Positions 4,812 to 7,438 of a DNA stretch of 7,438 nucleotides are shown piece after piece. Source of the DNA: a candidate division CSSED10-310 bacterium. GTDB taxonomy: Bacteria; CSSED10-310; JAFGDC01. Both the position numbers and the translations under genes were made by a program. The DNA is taken from NCBI GenBank assembly GCA_016932295.1, contig JAFGDC010000023.1, positions 1 to 7,438 of the forward strand. The letters run 5' to 3'. A model generated the notes under the pieces. The model was not told the origin of the DNA and ran no database searches. It saw only the letters and a list, made by a program, of their open reading frames with translations. Every line of letters starts with the position of its first letter. Position 1 is the stretch's first letter.

Positions 4812-7034
4812 TCAGTCCAGTAGTGCGATTTTTTCGACGACCGACTTGAATAGCTCCGATCCGGGTGCGGTATTGTCGCGGACTATCTTGTACAATTCCA
4901 GAGCGGCGCTCCGGTCGCCATCGGTGAGGAGGATGTCCGCTTTCATAACACGGGCCTTGTTCGCCTCTTCACCCATAGACCGGCGCTGGAGGAAATCGTC
5001 GATCACGTAGACGGCGCGATCATGCTGGTCATCTTTGGCGAGCGCTTCCGAGTACCCCAGGAACAATCGGCTGTCGATGTCCTTGTCGAGCGGGGAACCA
5101 TCGAGCTGCTGCGCGGCGGTGTACGCCTTCTCGAATTCCCAGATGGATCGATCGAGTTTGTTGCCGGCGAGCTGCCGTTCGCCTCTTTCAACCAGCAGCT
5201 TGATGGTGAACGGCGACGTGGGATGCTGGAGAAGCAGGATGTTGGAGACATCCTCGACCTTCAGGCTGTTACCCAGTTGCTCGTGGATCTGCACAAGATT
5301 GTAATATACTTCCGGAGTACGGGAACTGCCCGAGAAAGAATCCAGATACATTTCGAACAGCTTCAGCGCTTTGTTGACATCGTTCTTCTGGAAAGCGAGC
5401 ACGGCGTTCTGAAAAAGTTCCCTGCCCAGTTCAATTGTCGCCACTGGACCTCTGTCGGCGGATTGGCCCTGTTGGGATGAGATCGGGGGGACGCTCTCCA
5501 GCGTGATATCCTGCCCCATATCGACCACCGCTCTTACCATGATGAAAATGGAGAGAATCCCTATGAGCAACAATGTCACCAGGATGAAATTCCTGGCATT
5601 GAATATGGAACCGAGGGTCACTCCCTCATCGGACCGGTAAAACTCTTTACTCCGCGCCTCGTTGCGGGGGGACTGGGGGCGCTGCTCCGGTGTCATGGCC
5701 ATCGTCTGGAATTGGTTCTGAACCGATCCGGTAAACTCGTCCTGGTCGCCATCGGGAAGCAGGGTCTGTAATTGACTCAGAATGTAATTGTCCTTCGGGC
5801 GTAATCGCTTCAAGCGCTTTGAATAGGCGATGGCCTTGAGCAGATTGCCTTCTATCTGGTTCAGTTTCACCAGTCTAAGCAGGATCGCGATATTATCAGG
5901 TTTTTCTTGCAGAGCTTCGACGAGTTTCTTTATCTTGTCTGATGCTTCCCGCTTGAATTGAAATCCGTTCCGCGTGCAGATGCCATCGAACATGTCCTTG
6001 GCAGGCTGATTCTCCGGATTGAGATGGAGGGATTTGTAAAGTTCCACAGCCGCCAGATCGGCCCGCCCCTGTCCATCACCGTACAGCTCCTTGGCGTTAT
6101 CAAAGAGACTCGCGGCGGTTTCGTGACGCAGTGATGTCTCCTGGTCTCCGGGATTCTGCAGGTAGTCCCTGAAATCCAGCCGGCTGAAGCGGATATCGTT
6201 GGCTGTCTTGAACTGTTCGAGGTCCTGGAGAACTTCGGCGCAGTTCTGGTAGCGCTGCCTGATATTCTTGTTCAGCATCTCCTCGATGATTGAATCCAGT
6301 GCCGAAGGAATAGTGGGATTGATTTCAAAGATGGGATGATGAGGTGTGTTGATGATGTTCATCAGGGTGATGCCGGGATTGTCGGAGATGAACGGATTGA
6401 TGCCGGTCAGCATCTCGTAGAAAACCAGGCCGGTGGAGAAGATATCCGAGGCGTGTTGTACCTCCGCTCCGGTGGCTTGCTCCGGAGACATGTAGGCCGG
6501 TGTGCCCAGTATGCTTCCTTCCTGGGTGAGCCGTGTCAAATCCTCCACGCGCGATATGCCGAAATCACTCAGCATCACCCCTCCGCCGCTGGTAAGCAGG
6601 ACGTTGGAGGGCTTAATGTCACGATGGATGATGTTGTTCTCGTGTGAATACTGGAGACCCTTCAGGATCTCCATGATGATGAACAGGGAGACATGCACCG
6701 CCAACCAGCCGACACTGTTGATCAGGTCCCGCAGGCAGCCGTTGTCGGCGTACTCCATGACCAGGCAGTACTGCCCCTCCACCTTGCCGTAATGCGTAAT
6801 ATTGATAATGTTGTCATGCTGTAGTCGTTTGTAGATTTTGATCTCATGATAAAACCTGTCGATATTGTGGCGGTTGTCACCAAAACTCTGGTTCATGATT
6901 TTGACGACGTACCGCTGCCCGGAATCACGATGGGTGAGCAGCTTCAGGGTGGACATGCCGCCCCGTGCGAACAGTCCCATGTCTTCACATTGATCCAACA
7001 GGTCCTGTATCTGCCGGTCGGTTTGTTGCAGCAT
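4812..7034 (-). CDS. Membrane Ser/Thr protein kinase with TPR-like domains
   Basis: This 740-aa PknB-type (Hanks) kinase has an N-terminal catalytic domain at about residues 18-275. Visible elements are a glycine loop ARGGMSTLKLL (23-33), the ATP-binding lysine in VVKIM (K45), and a helix-C glutamate in YHEIKIYKRL (E64). The catalytic loop is HRDIKPSN (D139, K141, N144), followed by DFG (157-159), the activation segment GTPAYMSPEQ and a late SDIFSTG (D197). All catalytic residues are present, so it should be active. The first glycine of the loop is replaced by A23. A cytoplasmic region (about 300-430) holds TPR-like helices. One TM helix (about 483-502) leads to an extracytoplasmic part (505-740) with several more TPR-like helix pairs. 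The layout suggests a receptor kinase that senses or binds partners outside the membrane and phosphorylates cytoplasmic targets. An in-frame ATG at 7052 exists, but AAGGAG spaced 5 nt from the ATG at 7034 decides the start. The gene has its own promoter and a 3' hairpin. Confidence 0.93.
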   Translation of the reverse strand: MLQQTDRQIQDLLDQCEDMGLFARGGMSTLKLLTHRDSGQRYVVKIMNQSFGDNRHNIDRFYHEIKIYKRLQHDNIINITHYGKVEGQYCLVMEYADNGCLRDLINSVGWLAVHVSLFIIMEILKGLQYSHENNIIHRDIKPSNVLLTSGGGVMLSDFGISRVEDLTRLTQEGSILGTPAYMSPEQATGAEVQHASDIFSTGLVFYEMLTGINPFISDNPGITLMNIINTPHHPIFEINPTIPSALDSIIEEMLNKNIRQRYQNCAEVLQDLEQFKTANDIRFSRLDFRDYLQNPGDQETSLRHETAASLFDNAKELYGDGQGRADLAAVELYKSLHLNPENQPAKDMFDGICTRNGFQFKREASDKIKKLVEALQEKPDNIAILLRLVKLNQIEGNLLKAIAYSKRLKRLRPKDNYILSQLQTLLPDGDQDEFTGSVQNQFQTMAMTPEQRPQSPRNEARSKEFYRSDEGVTLGSIFNARNFILVTLLLIGILSIFIMVRAVVDMGQDITLESVPPISSQQGQSADRGPVATIELGRELFQNAVLAFQKNDVNKALKLFEMYLDSFSGSSRTPEVYYNLVQIHEQLGNSLKVEDVSNILLLQHPTSPFTIKLLVERGERQLAGNKLDRSIWEFEKAYTAAQQLDGSPLDKDIDSRLFLGYSEALAKDDQHDRAVYVIDDFLQRRSMGEEANKARVMKADILLTDGDRSAALELYKIVRDNTAPGSELFKSVVEKIALLD

Positions 7035-7039
7035 CGACG

Positions 7040-7045
7040 CTCCTT
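7040..7045 (-). promoter_or_regulatory. Ribosome binding site deciding the kinase start
   Basis: AAGGAG on the - strand lies 5 nt before the ATG at 7034-7032. The alternative in-frame ATG at 7052 has no Shine-Dalgarno-like sequence upstream. Confidence 0.75.
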
Positions 7046-7093
7046 GCAGCATCCGCGCCGGTTCATGAAGGTAAAGGACTGTTACCGGAATGC

Positions 7094-7142
7094 TGACGGT
7101 CGAAATCGGGAACGGCGGCGGACTACGGCGGATAAACCGTCA
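7094..7142 (-). other. Inverted repeat in the kinase leader
   Basis: TGACGGT and ACCGTCA form a perfect 7-bp pair (7094-7100 and 7136-7142) around a 35-nt CGG-rich interior. They lie within the predicted untranslated leader of about 130 nt. It could be a structured leader element. It does not match any riboswitch I know. Confidence 0.35.
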
Positions 7143-7169
7143 CCCACCGACGTTTCGGGAGCAATTCAG

Positions 7170-7198
7170 AAGATAGTTCGTCCGTCTGCGGTTGTCAA
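7170..7198 (-). promoter_or_regulatory. Sigma70-type promoter of the kinase gene
   Basis: On the - strand a perfect TTGACA (7198-7193) and TATCTT (7175-7170) are separated by 17 bases. This is the best promoter match in the window. The start would be near 7163, about 129 nt before the kinase ATG at 7034. Confidence 0.7.
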
Positions 7199-7438
7199 TT
7201 AACACGGGCTGCTCCGCGCCACTCTCCTTCAGGAATCGGAACCGGTTGCCGGCAGTTACGATTTCCAATAGCAGCAGGCTGCTGCGTACCTCGAGAGTGG
7301 TGATAACCTGCCACATCCGATTCGATACTTCGGACCAAAGGAACCGCCGGTTTGGCCGGGACGGCATCGCATCCCGCCGGCCGGTTTTCCTTCCGCTCCC
7401 GCTGGCTGTCCCGCAACGAAAGTGCGCCTTGCCAGGAC
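7199..7438. other. Intergenic region upstream of the kinase promoter
   Basis: No convincing gene is seen here. With the kinase leader it makes about 400 bases without a supported coding region. It holds a 15-bp dyad, GCAGCAG-G-CTGCTGC, at 7271-7285, about 73 bp upstream of the -35 box. It also holds a larger imperfect inverted repeat at 7342-7350 / 7377-7386 (AACCGCCGG against CCGGCCGGTT). The latter ends in TTTT on the + strand and could be the terminator-like end of something, but no + strand gene precedes it. Confidence 0.4.
7271..7285. repeat. 15-bp perfect dyad, possible operator
   Basis: GCAGCAG and CTGCTGC are perfect reverse complements with a single central G. It lies upstream of the kinase promoter, a position that would suit an activator or repressor site. 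No known regulator consensus is recognised. Confidence 0.3.

Noticed and set aside
7035..7163. Riboswitch in the kinase leader
   Set aside because: The leader is long and structured, but no conserved core of c-di-GMP, SAM, cobalamin, glycine or similar riboswitches is visible.
7140..7367. 75-codon - strand open frame upstream of the kinase
   Set aside because: Partly protein-like, but it covers the kinase's best promoter boxes, has no ribosome site and shows mixed codon use. It is kept only as a remote possibility.
7195..7416. 73-codon - strand open frame at the window's right edge
   Set aside because: Composition is Arg/Pro/Gln-rich, with no recognisable motif and no start signal.

Overview
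The window is GC-rich, gene-dense bacterial DNA with no rRNA, tRNA, CRISPR or recognisable mobile element. A cleavable-signal-peptide CsgG-family protein suggests a Gram-negative cell plan. The eukaryotic-type Ser/Thr kinase with TPRs and the PDZ/radical-SAM/DUF512 protein are both common in environmental, multicellular or candidate-phylum lineages. The lineage cannot be fixed from this sequence. Codon and base use look uniform, with no obvious sign of recent transfer.

Left part, + strand. A sigma70-like promoter (76-104) drives a CsgG-like secreted protein (149-754), closed by a GC-rich intrinsic-type terminator (796-820). Next comes a likely two-gene operon: a DUF512-type radical-SAM Fe-S protein (974-2284) and a class I SAM-dependent methyltransferase (2329-2991). 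A structured hairpin follows at 3007-3046.

Right part, - strand, convergent with the first. A very good promoter (7198-7170) and a leader of about 130 nt precede a 740-residue membrane Ser/Thr kinase (7034-4812). It has a cytoplasmic kinase domain and TPR-like region, one TM helix, and an extracytoplasmic TPR-like domain. A strong hairpin sits directly after its stop, followed by a fresh promoter (4750-4722). That promoter leads into a compact cassette: a 60-aa two-helix membrane protein, a 64-aa one-helix coiled-coil protein, an unrecognised protein of about 230 aa whose frame is broken at a CCCC run just before a TGA, and a 90-aa double zinc-ribbon protein.

Most genes belong to recognisable families. 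The least explained part is the cassette downstream of the kinase. Its first three members match no family I know, and one of them appears to be frameshifted (a lesion, an assembly error or, less likely, -1 recoding). Any functional link between the kinase and this cassette is inferred from adjacency only.
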